Source: Nocardia fluminea
GTDB taxonomy: Bacteria; Actinomycetota; Actinomycetes; Mycobacteriales; Mycobacteriaceae
Assembly (NCBI RefSeq): GCF_002846365.1
Contig: NZ_PJMW01000002.1
Span: 5,580,001 to 5,644,000, forward strand
DNA length: 64,000 bases
Reading direction: 5' to 3'
In this document: in pieces, positions 32,576 to 40,249 of the stretch
Position numbering within the stretch: position 1 is the stretch's first letter
Layout of the letters: every line of letters starts with the position of its first letter
The notes under the pieces: model-generated
The model's database searches: none
What the model saw: only the letters and a program-made list of their open reading frames with translations
Told to the model about the DNA's origin: nothing
Translations under genes and position numbers: made by a program

Positions 32576-34270
32576 CTAACGCGGTGTGGGCGCGGCGAGT
32601 TCGCGAAGCGAGGCCAGGAACAGTTCGTCCATGCGTGGGCTCAGTTCGCTCAGGGTGGCCGCGCCGGCGTGGCCGACGGAGCCGAAGACGCGTTCGAGGG
32701 CGTCGGCGGGCGTGGTGGCCCCGATGGACAGACACAGGCAGGCCACGCCTTCGGCGCGCAGTTCCTCGAGTGCCTTCGCGGCATCGGCTTCGGCGTAGCG
32801 GCCCTCGTAGCCCTCGTCATAGGGGCAGCCGTCCGAGAGCACGACCAACAGCCGATTCTGCGTTCCCGCTTCGTTTTTGAGGATCTCGCCCGCGCCGCGG
32901 ATACCTGCCCCCAGCCGGGTGTAGTTCGAGGGCTGGAGCTGATTGAGCCGAGCGCGTCCCACCGCGCCGAAGCGCTGGTCGAAGGTTTTGATCGCCGGCA
33001 GATGCACCGCGTGGCGGCCCTCGGAGCGGAAGGCGTACACCGCGACCCGGTCACCGAGCTCTTCGAGCGTCACGGCCAGGGTGGCGGCCGCGCGCCGCTG
33101 ATGCTCGTGCACCGACAGCCCCTCCAGATCGGCGTCGGTGGCCGATCCCGAGGCGTCGAGCAGGATCATGACGCCGAGATTGCGTTCGAGCCTGCGGTGT
33201 TCGAGGTACACGTTCTCCGGGCGGGAGTAGCCCGAACGCAGATCGACGAACAGATCGATGAGCGCCTCGATATCGAGCTCGTCACCGTCGGGGCGCCCGC
33301 GCAGCACCTTCGGGCCGAGCCCGACACGAGCCAGCCGCCGCCGGAGCACGTCGTCCTCGGGCACCCGCGCGGCCGAGATATCGGCGGGAACTGTCAGCGG
33401 AAAGTCGACGACTCGGCACCAATCGGCTCTGTACCGATCGTTGAAGACGTCCCACTCGGGATGGAGTGCGCCGCTGATTCCGGCGGCCGCGCCGGGCTTT
33501 CCGGCGTCGGTGAACGCGATCCGGGTGGGCAGCGGCCGAGCATTCGGCCCGACCATCCGCGCCCGCCGTACCGCGCTGACCGGTGCCTCGGCGCCGGCAG
33601 GGCCGTCACCGTCGGCACGCGAGCTGCCCATGGTCTTACGGAAGAATTCCATCACCGACTTGCCGCTGAAGAGTGGATTCTCGAAGAGCTTGAGAATCGT
33701 GCTCTCCTCGGACTTCTCGACGCTGTCCTCGGCCTCCTCGTCGGCCTCGGGTATCTCGCTGAGGTCGAATTCCAGGCGCAGCTCGCGATCGCTCGCCCGC
33801 CCGCCCGGACCCGGGTCCGATGCCATCAACCGGGAGGGCTTGATGGTGCCGAACCAGTCCGGTGGCTCGTCGACGGCCGCTTTGCTCTTGGCCACCGCGA
33901 GTGAATCCGCGGCCGTCGCGGTGGCGGGGACACCCGGGTGACCGAGACCGACGGCCAGCGGAAGCCGTTCGGCGAGTTCGGTGAGAACGCGTCGGCCTTC
34001 CAGGGCAAGGTAGCGACGTGCCGTCGAAGGACGCCCGCGCAGTGCCTTCACCAAGGCCGGATCCAGGCTCCCGGCACCGAGCAGCGCGCTCTGTACGAGC
34101 ACTTCGCGACGCTGCTCGGGGTCGGTGCCGCCGCCCGAGACGAACACGATCATGCCGTTCGTGTACGGCGCCTCACCCGCCGGCAGCTCTGCGATACCCA
34201 CAGACCTGCCGGCGACGTAGGTGGCGAGGAGCCTGAACCGCTCCGGCCCGCCCGGATCCTTGTCGATCAT
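32576..34270 (-). CDS. VWA-domain protein, CbbO/NorD type
   Basis: Protein of 564 aa. The C-terminal ~200 residues form a von Willebrand A domain with MIDAS motif DASGS (372-376) and a second metal-loop threonine in SNYTRLGAG. The middle carries an acidic stretch (residues 170-190). This is the architecture of CbbO/NorD proteins, which with a CbbQ/NorQ AAA+ ring remodel or activate metalloenzymes such as Rubisco or nitric oxide reductase (established). Neither target is in the window. The ATG overlaps the AAA+ gene's stop, so the two are a coupled pair. Confidence 0.88.
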   Translation of the reverse strand: MIDKDPGGPERFRLLATYVAGRSVGIAELPAGEAPYTNGMIVFVSGGGTDPEQRREVLVQSALLGAGSLDPALVKALRGRPSTARRYLALEGRRVLTELAERLPLAVGLGHPGVPATATAADSLAVAKSKAAVDEPPDWFGTIKPSRLMASDPGPGGRASDRELRLEFDLSEIPEADEEAEDSVEKSEESTILKLFENPLFSGKSVMEFFRKTMGSSRADGDGPAGAEAPVSAVRRARMVGPNARPLPTRIAFTDAGKPGAAAGISGALHPEWDVFNDRYRADWCRVVDFPLTVPADISAARVPEDDVLRRRLARVGLGPKVLRGRPDGDELDIEALIDLFVDLRSGYSRPENVYLEHRRLERNLGVMILLDASGSATDADLEGLSVHEHQRRAAATLAVTLEELGDRVAVYAFRSEGRHAVHLPAIKTFDQRFGAVGRARLNQLQPSNYTRLGAGIRGAGEILKNEAGTQNRLLVVLSDGCPYDEGYEGRYAEADAAKALEELRAEGVACLCLSIGATTPADALERVFGSVGHAGAATLSELSPRMDELFLASLRELAAPTPR

Positions 34271-35082
34271 GGCCGCGGCAGGATCGCGTCGACGAGTTCG
34301 CCGAGGGCAGCGACGATATCCGCGTCATCGGACAGCGCCTGCACCACAGCCGATTGCACGGCGGTGCGCAGGTTCAGCCCGCCCGCGACGAGGCCACCGG
34401 CGAGAATCAGCATCCGGGTGGAGGACACCTCGCGCAGCGGCGAGTTGTCCAGGTTGCGGATGGCGCTGCCGACCGCGACCAGTGCCCGCGCGGTCTCGGC
34501 GTCGACCCCGGCCTCGTGGGCGATCACCTCGCGCTCGATCTCGGGCGGCGGGAAGCCGAGCTCGATAGCGACGAATCGCTGCCGGGTCGACTCCTTCAGG
34601 TTCTTCAGAACACTCTGATAGCCGGGGTTGTACGAGATCACGAGCTGGAACCCGGGCGCCGCGGGCAGCGTCACGCCGAGCCGGTCGACCGGAAGTTCGC
34701 GGCGGTGATCGGCGAGTGGATGGATCACCACGGTGGTGTCCTGGCGCGCCTCGACGACCTCGTCCAGATAGAAGATGGCGCCCGCCCGGACGGCCCGCGT
34801 CAACGGCCCGTCCACCCAGACCGTTTCGCCGCCCTTGAGCAGGAAACGCCCGACCAGATCCGCCGAGGTCATGTCCTCGTGGCCGGCGACGGTGATCAGG
34901 TCCCGGCCGAGCTCGGCGGCCATGGTTTCCACGAAGCGCGTCTTGCCACAACCCGTGGGGCCCTTGAGGAGCAACGGGAGACCGCCGACGGCCGCCGCCC
35001 GGAAGACCTCGACCTCATCACCGACCGCGCGATAGAACGGTGCCCGCGGAACGTCGAGTACAGCGCTGGATCGACTGGTCAT
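34267..35082 (-). CDS. MoxR-like AAA+ ATPase, CbbQ/NorQ type
   Basis: Protein of 271 aa. Walker A is GPTGCGKT (41-48), Walker B FYLDE (104-108), and the sensor region is QLVISYNPGYQSVLKNL with arginine-containing STRQRFVAIEL. The wording (GGETVWVDGPLTRAVRAGA, VVIHPLADHRRELPVD) is that of CbbQ/NirQ/NorQ proteins. These form hexameric rings that act with a VWA partner on an enzyme client. Starts one base after the AveC-like gene and overlaps the VWA gene, which strongly suggests one operon of all three. Confidence 0.92.
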   Translation of the reverse strand: MTSRSSAVLDVPRAPFYRAVGDEVEVFRAAAVGGLPLLLKGPTGCGKTRFVETMAAELGRDLITVAGHEDMTSADLVGRFLLKGGETVWVDGPLTRAVRAGAIFYLDEVVEARQDTTVVIHPLADHRRELPVDRLGVTLPAAPGFQLVISYNPGYQSVLKNLKESTRQRFVAIELGFPPPEIEREVIAHEAGVDAETARALVAVGSAIRNLDNSPLREVSSTRMLILAGGLVAGGLNLRTAVQSAVVQALSDDADIVAALGELVDAILPRP

Positions 35083-35083
35083 G

Positions 35084-36265
35084 TCAGTTTCCTTTGTCGG
35101 TGTCGGCGAAGGGAATGATCTTCGGCAGCTCCGCACCGTCGGGCAGGACGAGCCGGCCCTCGGAATCTATGTAGCCGCTGTTCCGGAAGGGAATGGGCAG
35201 ATCGGGATGCGGGCAGAGCCGGTCGGTCCCTTCGCCGCAGATACCCATGTTGAAGTACGAGCGCTTCTGGATGTCCTCGGGCCAGGGGTCGGTGTGGAGG
35301 GCGAAGAACTGCGCGGGCAGGTTGTAGCCGACGAAGAAGAATGTGCTGACCGCCGCGAAGATCGCCAGAAAACGCGTGAACTGTTGTTTGACGAATCCGC
35401 CCTGGATCTGATCCAGACCGCGTTCGACAAGGGTCCGGCCGCGGTCATCGGTGAAATAGCGCAGCGAGCACAGGCCGGCCTGAACACCGCCCCACATCAA
35501 TCCTTCGTACAGAGGCCACTGGTAATAGGTGCCCGCGTTGATCGACCATGCCTGAAGTGCGCCCGGGTAGGTGAAAAGGCCCATCGGCATCAGGAACAAA
35601 CCCTCGATGACGAGATCGAAGAAGAACGTCCAGATGAGCAGCACGCCGATCAGTCCCATGGTGCTGATATTCGGGAAGCGCTGCTTGGTCTTTCGCATCA
35701 CCCAGCAACCGAGGATCGTGCACAGCAGGACGCCGTAGGAGTAGCCCGGTGCGTTCATCAGAATCGGCTCGGCCATCATGGCGCCCGGTTCGCCGTAGGA
35801 TTGCCAGCCCGGCACGTCCTGTACCCACGAACCCATATTGAACATCCAGGTGTTGTACGTACTCCACGTATTGAAGTAGTTCAGCAACGGATCCTGGAAG
35901 AACATCAGACCGCAGGCCACGAACAGCATGCCGTCGAGCGTTATTCGCCGCTCGCGCAGCCATGGCCGGATGATGAAGAAATATGCGCCGACCGGCAGGC
36001 CGAGCAGGATCACCGCGGTCCAGACGGTGAGAATCACCTTCATGAAAGTCGGCGGATCGCTCGGTCCGGTGGGCACGCGCTCGAAATTGGGCCCGGTGAC
36101 CCAGCGCAGCCACACATAGATCTGGAAGGCGAGAATCAAGCCGCCGACGGTGGCCCAGATCTTCACCGCTTTGCTGGATGATTGAACTTTTGCGCCGAGG
36201 CTCGCCACGCTGCTGAGTGGCTCGGTGATGGTCGTTCCCTTTTTCGGCTCCGTCGGTCCGCTCAC
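35084..36265 (-). CDS. AveC-like multi-pass membrane protein
   Basis: Protein of 393 aa with about seven hydrophobic segments (first near 37-53, second near 75-98, others to ~320) and a hydrophilic C-terminal end. The phrases QDPLLNYFNTWSTYN, GSWVQDVPGW and FEGLF-like PLYEGLMWGG are those of the spirocyclase AveC family, named after the avermectin spiroketal cyclase of Streptomyces. Homologues without a known reaction are common in mycolic-acid actinomycetes. GTG start with GAGGAGG upstream. First gene of the long operon leading into mce; possibly a membrane enzyme or carrier acting on the imported lipid (inference). Confidence 0.8.
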   Translation of the reverse strand: MSGPTEPKKGTTITEPLSSVASLGAKVQSSSKAVKIWATVGGLILAFQIYVWLRWVTGPNFERVPTGPSDPPTFMKVILTVWTAVILLGLPVGAYFFIIRPWLRERRITLDGMLFVACGLMFFQDPLLNYFNTWSTYNTWMFNMGSWVQDVPGWQSYGEPGAMMAEPILMNAPGYSYGVLLCTILGCWVMRKTKQRFPNISTMGLIGVLLIWTFFFDLVIEGLFLMPMGLFTYPGALQAWSINAGTYYQWPLYEGLMWGGVQAGLCSLRYFTDDRGRTLVERGLDQIQGGFVKQQFTRFLAIFAAVSTFFFVGYNLPAQFFALHTDPWPEDIQKRSYFNMGICGEGTDRLCPHPDLPIPFRNSGYIDSEGRLVLPDGAELPKIIPFADTDKGN

Positions 36266-36411
36266 AGCGCACCTCCTCGATGAATTGTTGTGGTCCGATG
36301 TGCGTCGTTACGCGCGAGATTCGGAATGGAATCGGCGATGGCCGTGGAAGTCGATGGGGGAGTCATCGATCACGCTCCTGAAGTATCTGTACGAACAGAA
36401 ATATACCACCA

Positions 36412-36426
36412 AGTATCTCAGATACT
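36412..36426. promoter_or_regulatory. 15-bp palindromic operator, TetR/AveC divergent region
   Basis: Perfect dyad AGTATC-TCA-GATACT between the AveC-like gene and the TetR gene. A related imperfect copy (AGTATCTGT...ACAG) begins near 36382, so two sites may flank the minus-strand promoter. Size and position fit autoregulation by the adjacent TetR protein, which would then also control the AveC-to-mce operon (inference). Confidence 0.65.
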
Positions 36427-36448
36427 GAGGAGTTTCTTGGATTCGTGC

Positions 36449-36454
36449 CATAAT
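36449..36454 (+). promoter_or_regulatory. -10 box for a probably leaderless TetR mRNA
   Basis: CATAAT lies exactly seven bases before the ATG of the TetR gene, so transcription should begin at or next to the start codon. No Shine-Dalgarno is present, as expected for a leaderless message, which is common in actinomycetes. Confidence 0.5.
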
Positions 36455-36461
36455 CGCTGAC

Positions 36462-37064
36462 ATGGCTGAGCGATGGACCAGGGAGCGGAGACTCGAGCGC
36501 ACCAGGGGGCTGCTCCTGGAGGCCGCCGAAGAAGTATTCGCCGAAAAAGGCTTCGCGGCGGCGACACTCGATGACATCGCGCATACCGCCGGCTACACCA
36601 AGGGCGCGATCTACAAGCACTTCGCCACCAAGGAAGAACTGTTCCTCGGGGTGAACGACCGGTACATGCAGCGCTACTTCGACACCTTCACCGAAGTGCT
36701 GGCGGCGGCCTCGAAGGTGGGGGCCGAGGAGCTGGACCGAGTCGGCGAACTGTGGCGTCGGCTCGGCGCCGACCGCGGCACCGAACATGCCGCGCTGGGG
36801 ATGGAATTCACCCTGTATCTGCTGCGCAACCCCGAGGTCAGGGAACGGGTTGCCGCCCGGCGGGAAGAGACAGTGGAAGCCCTGGGGCAGTTCATCATCG
36901 ACAACCTCGACCGCCTGGGCGCGACCTCGCTGATTCCGCCGATGACGATGGCACGGGTGCTCATCCACACCACGCCCTCCGTCGTCCTCGGCACTGAACT
37001 CGACAGCGTCGACCTCTACGGACCGATTCTCGAGATGTACATGTCGGCGATCAAGCTGCCCTGA
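36462..37064 (+). CDS. TetR-family transcriptional regulator
   Basis: Protein of 200 aa. The N-terminal DNA-binding domain is clear: LEAAEEVFAEKGFAAATLDDIAHTAGYTKGAIYKHF (residues about 19-54), with the recognition helix at TKGAIYKHF. The ligand-binding C-terminal half is unassigned. Divergent from the AveC/AAA+/VWA/mce operon and separated from it by a region with a perfect 15-bp palindrome, so it probably controls that operon (inference). Confidence 0.93.
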   Translation: MAERWTRERRLERTRGLLLEAAEEVFAEKGFAAATLDDIAHTAGYTKGAIYKHFATKEELFLGVNDRYMQRYFDTFTEVLAAASKVGAEELDRVGELWRRLGADRGTEHAALGMEFTLYLLRNPEVRERVAARREETVEALGQFIIDNLDRLGATSLIPPMTMARVLIHTTPSVVLGTELDSVDLYGPILEMYMSAIKLP

Positions 37065-37093
37065 TCGCCGAACACGGTCTCGGCACCGGCCGC

Positions 37094-38620
37094 TCATGAG
37101 CTGCCGATCCCGCTCGGTGGAGCCCCCACGCGGGCAGTGCCGGCGGTATCCGATTGCGGTGCCACCGGTTTCGCGGCCGATCGAATCGAGAGCGACACGG
37201 TGTCGAGGTAGCTTTCGAGGCCCTCGGTGCCGAACTCGCGGCCGATGCCGCTGTTCTTGACGCCGCCGAAAGGCGCCACGGGATCCATGCTGTAGGGCTC
37301 GTTGATGCCGAGGGTGCCCGCACGCACCCGGCGGGCGATCCCCGTAGCGCGCTCGATGTCGGGTGACCACACCGAACCCGAGAGCCCGTACTCGCTGTCG
37401 TTGGCCAGCTGTATCGCGTGCTCGTCGTCGGTGTAGGCGATCACGCTCAGCACGGGACCGAAGATCTCCTCCTGCGCGATCCGCGAGGAGTTGTCCACGC
37501 CGGCGAACAGCGTCGGCCGGACGTACCAGCCGCGCTCGATCCCCTCGGGCATATCGGTCCCGCCGAGCAGGAGACGGGCTCCTTCGTGCTGTCCCAGCTC
37601 GATGTAGTCGCGAACGCGCTGCTGCTGGCGGCGCGAAACCATCGGGCCGATGCGGGTCGCGGGATCGAACGGGTCTCCGACAGTGAGGTTCTCGATCACG
37701 TGTGCCAACGCGTCGACGAATTCGTGCTCGCGACGGCGAGGGACCAGCACCCGGGTCTGGGCGACGCAGGCCTGTCCGCCGTTCATCAGCCCGGCGACCA
37801 GCATGCCGGTGGCCACGGCGCCGGGATCGGCGTCGTCGAGCACCACCGCGGCCGATTTGCCGCCCAGTTCGAGGCTCACCTTGCGCAGGGCGGCACCGCA
37901 GACCTCGGCGACCTGCCTGCCCGCGCCGGTGGATCCGGTGAACGAGACCTTGTCCACGCCCAGGTGCGCGACCAGGTATCGGCCCACCTCGCGTCCGCCC
38001 GGCAGGATGCTGACCACCCCGGGCGGCAACCCGACCCGATCGAGGAGCTCGGCCAGGTGGTGCGCGTCCAGCGCCGTCTCCTGAGACGGCTTGAGCACCA
38101 CCGTGCATCCGGCGAGCAGGGCTGGAATCAGCTTGCCCACCATCAGGAACATCGGCATGTTCCAGGGGATGATCGCCGCCACGACCCCGACGGGTTCGTG
38201 GCCGACGACCACGTCACGGCCGAGGAATCCGGCTCTGGTGTCGCGCCAGCGGTAGCCGGCGGCGATGTCGGCGAAAGCGCTCATCATGATGCCGGGCAGC
38301 TTGGCGTGGGCCGAGCGCGAGAAGGTGATCGGCGCGCCCATCTCGGTGGTGATCAGTTGTGCGAGTTCGTCTTCTCGTGCGCGGTAGAACCGTGCCAGCT
38401 CGCGGATGATCGCCACCCGCTCCTGGGGGTCGGTGCGCGGCCACGGCCCCGTGTCGAATGCGGTGCGGGCGGCCGCGACCGCACGATCGACATCCGCGGT
38501 CGCCGGATCGGCGACTCGCGCGATGACCTGTTCGGTGTGTGGCGAGATCACCTCGATCGTCGCGCTGGTGGCGGGATCGACCCACTGCCCACCGATATAG
38601 AGCTGATGACGTGGCGACAT
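37094..38620 (-). CDS. Aldehyde dehydrogenase
   Basis: ALDH-superfamily protein of 508 aa with base E251 (LELGGKS) and nucleophile C285 (GGQACVAQTR); FTGSTGAG (227-234) is the cofactor loop. The last ~25 residues are a low-complexity extension. GAGG precedes the ATG. It is the last gene of the minus-strand Rieske/amidohydrolase run, 55 bases below the amidohydrolase. Third ALDH of the window; substrate unknown. Confidence 0.92.
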   Translation of the reverse strand: MSPRHQLYIGGQWVDPATSATIEVISPHTEQVIARVADPATADVDRAVAAARTAFDTGPWPRTDPQERVAIIRELARFYRAREDELAQLITTEMGAPITFSRSAHAKLPGIMMSAFADIAAGYRWRDTRAGFLGRDVVVGHEPVGVVAAIIPWNMPMFLMVGKLIPALLAGCTVVLKPSQETALDAHHLAELLDRVGLPPGVVSILPGGREVGRYLVAHLGVDKVSFTGSTGAGRQVAEVCGAALRKVSLELGGKSAAVVLDDADPGAVATGMLVAGLMNGGQACVAQTRVLVPRRREHEFVDALAHVIENLTVGDPFDPATRIGPMVSRRQQQRVRDYIELGQHEGARLLLGGTDMPEGIERGWYVRPTLFAGVDNSSRIAQEEIFGPVLSVIAYTDDEHAIQLANDSEYGLSGSVWSPDIERATGIARRVRAGTLGINEPYSMDPVAPFGGVKNSGIGREFGTEGLESYLDTVSLSIRSAAKPVAPQSDTAGTARVGAPPSGIGSS

Positions 38621-38675
38621 TGCTACCTCGGATCTGATTCGCGCATTCGGAGTGCGGGCGAACGGGTTTCGCCGA

Positions 38676-39917
38676 TCACGGTTTCTTGTGGACGCGGCCG
38701 TCCTTCATCACGAACCGCACGTCGTCGAGCGTGGTGATGTCGACGGTGGGGTCACCGGCTACGGCGATGATGTCGGCCAGCAGGCCGGGCGCCAGGCGTC
38801 CACGGTCGTCGACGCCGATCAGCTCGGCGCTGGTCATCGTCGCCGCGCGCAGCGCCTGCGCCGGAGTCATGCCGCGGTCGACCAGCGCCCACAGTTCTTT
38901 GGCGTTGTGGCCGTGCGGTACCGCGGGTGCGTCGGTGCCACAGGCGATCTTGACGCCGGCGCGGATCGCCTTGCGCAGCGTCTCCCGCGCACGGGGGAAG
39001 ACCTCGGCCGCTTTCTTCTGCAGTGCGGGTGCGGCTTTGGAGACATCGAGACCCTCGGACAGGTAGCTCGTCGGCACCAGATAGGTGCCCTGTTCGACCA
39101 TCAACGCGATGGTGTCGTCCTCGGCGAGGGAACCGTGCTCGATGCAGTCGACGCCGGCGCGCAGGCAGGCGCGGATTCCCGCGTCGCCGTGGGCGTGCGC
39201 GGCCACCCGTACCCCGGCGCGGTGCGCTTCGTCGACGATCGCGGCCAGCTCCTCGTCGGAGTACTGCTGCGCGCCGGCGACGGTGCCGTGCGACATCACC
39301 CCGCCCGAAGCCGAGATCTTGATGACCTCGGCGCCGTATTTGATCTGATAGCGCACGGATTCGCGCACCTGCGGCACCCCGTTGGCGCGGCCCTCCTCCA
39401 CAGTGACCGGCATGATGTGCGGGGCGAGACGCTGGAACATCGTGGGATCGAGGTGACCCCCGGTCGGGGTGATGGCATGTCCGGCCGCGACGATGCGCGG
39501 GCCTTCGTGCCAGCCCTGTTCGATCGCGCGGTGCAGATCCACATCCAGCAGATAGCCGCCGGTCTTCACCATCAGCCCGAGGTTTCGGACGGTGGTGAAG
39601 CCGGCGTGCAAGGTCACCCGGGCATTCACCGCGGCGCGCAAGGTCCGATAGACCGGGTCGTCCTGCACACCGTGCATCGGGTTCGGCAGTCCCGAGGGAG
39701 TGTCGGGCCCGCCGATGAGTAGGTTGACCTCCATATCCATCAATCCGGGCAGCAGCGTGAGCTCACCCAGTTCGATGACCGGCGCGTCGGCGGGCACCTC
39801 GACGGGGTTGATCGCGGTGATCAGGTTGCCGTCCACCACGATCACCGCCGGTGTGTGCCGCTGCCCGGTCTCGACCTCGACCCAGGCCGCGGCCCGCAGT
39901 ACGACCGGGCCGCTCAT
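38676..39917 (-). CDS. Amidohydrolase family protein lacking the HxH motif
   Basis: Protein of 413 aa of the imidazolonepropionase/prolidase-like amidohydrolases. Retained are the probable carboxylated lysine region EVIKISASGGV, metal histidines in AAHAHGD and CIEHGS and the catalytic aspartate in CGTDAP. However the first metal-binding site, normally PGLIDxHxH, reads PGLMDMEVN: E63 and N65 stand where the two histidines should be. This may alter metal content or reaction. The start ATG 39917 overlaps the 111-residue gene as ATGA; a 646-codon open frame through it is a shadow. Confidence 0.88.
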   Translation of the reverse strand: MSGPVVLRAAAWVEVETGQRHTPAVIVVDGNLITAINPVEVPADAPVIELGELTLLPGLMDMEVNLLIGGPDTPSGLPNPMHGVQDDPVYRTLRAAVNARVTLHAGFTTVRNLGLMVKTGGYLLDVDLHRAIEQGWHEGPRIVAAGHAITPTGGHLDPTMFQRLAPHIMPVTVEEGRANGVPQVRESVRYQIKYGAEVIKISASGGVMSHGTVAGAQQYSDEELAAIVDEAHRAGVRVAAHAHGDAGIRACLRAGVDCIEHGSLAEDDTIALMVEQGTYLVPTSYLSEGLDVSKAAPALQKKAAEVFPRARETLRKAIRAGVKIACGTDAPAVPHGHNAKELWALVDRGMTPAQALRAATMTSAELIGVDDRGRLAPGLLADIIAVAGDPTVDITTLDDVRFVMKDGRVHKKP

Positions 39918-40249
39918 AGACTCGGCTCGATCACGCAGGTCAACGATGCGGACCCGGTGTCCGGGATGCGGGGCTGTCGCCAGACTTCGATGGGAAAGGA
40001 CACCTGGATCATCGAATAGAGCAGGTGCATCAGGTGTTTGGCGTCCTCGGGCATATCGTCGATCGAGAACTTGTCGCAGTAGGTGAGTGCGTCCTCGGCC
40101 CGTGCGGCGATCGCGTCGTAGAACCGCTGCATGTCGGTCATCGTGGAGTTCAGGCGCTGGTCGTAGCGTTCGGTTTCGGAGGGCAGGCACCATTTCTCGG
40201 CGAACTGCTCGAGATCGGCGAATTCGATCGGCAGCAGAGGGGTGCTCAC
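39914..40249 (-). CDS. 111-aa Rieske-associated protein (copy A)
   Basis: Protein of 111 aa, not recognised as a named family. It opens LLPIEFADLEQFAEKWCL and is mostly helical and acidic, with DALTYCDKF and MPEDAKHLMHLLYSM. It is clearly homologous to the equally long protein at 42407-42742 (shared FADLE-FA--WCL, ED-L-YCDKF, PEDA-HL-HL-YS). Each copy lies directly downstream of a Rieske oxygenase gene with an ATGA overlap. Too short and unlike the NTF2-fold beta subunits (~170 aa); perhaps a small structural or specificity subunit of the oxygenase (inference). Confidence 0.8.
   Translation of the reverse strand: MSTPLLPIEFADLEQFAEKWCLPSETERYDQRLNSTMTDMQRFYDAIAARAEDALTYCDKFSIDDMPEDAKHLMHLLYSMIQVSFPIEVWRQPRIPDTGSASLTCVIEPSL

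Noticed and set aside
32576..35082. Assignment of the AAA+/VWA pair as true Rubisco or nitric-oxide-reductase activators
   Set aside because: No cbbL/cbbS or norB/norC gene is nearby; only the family type is supported, not that client.
39914..40249. Idea that the 111-aa protein is a classical Rieske dioxygenase beta subunit
   Set aside because: It is too short, predicted helical rather than NTF2-like alpha/beta, and lacks beta-subunit wording; left as an unnamed partner.
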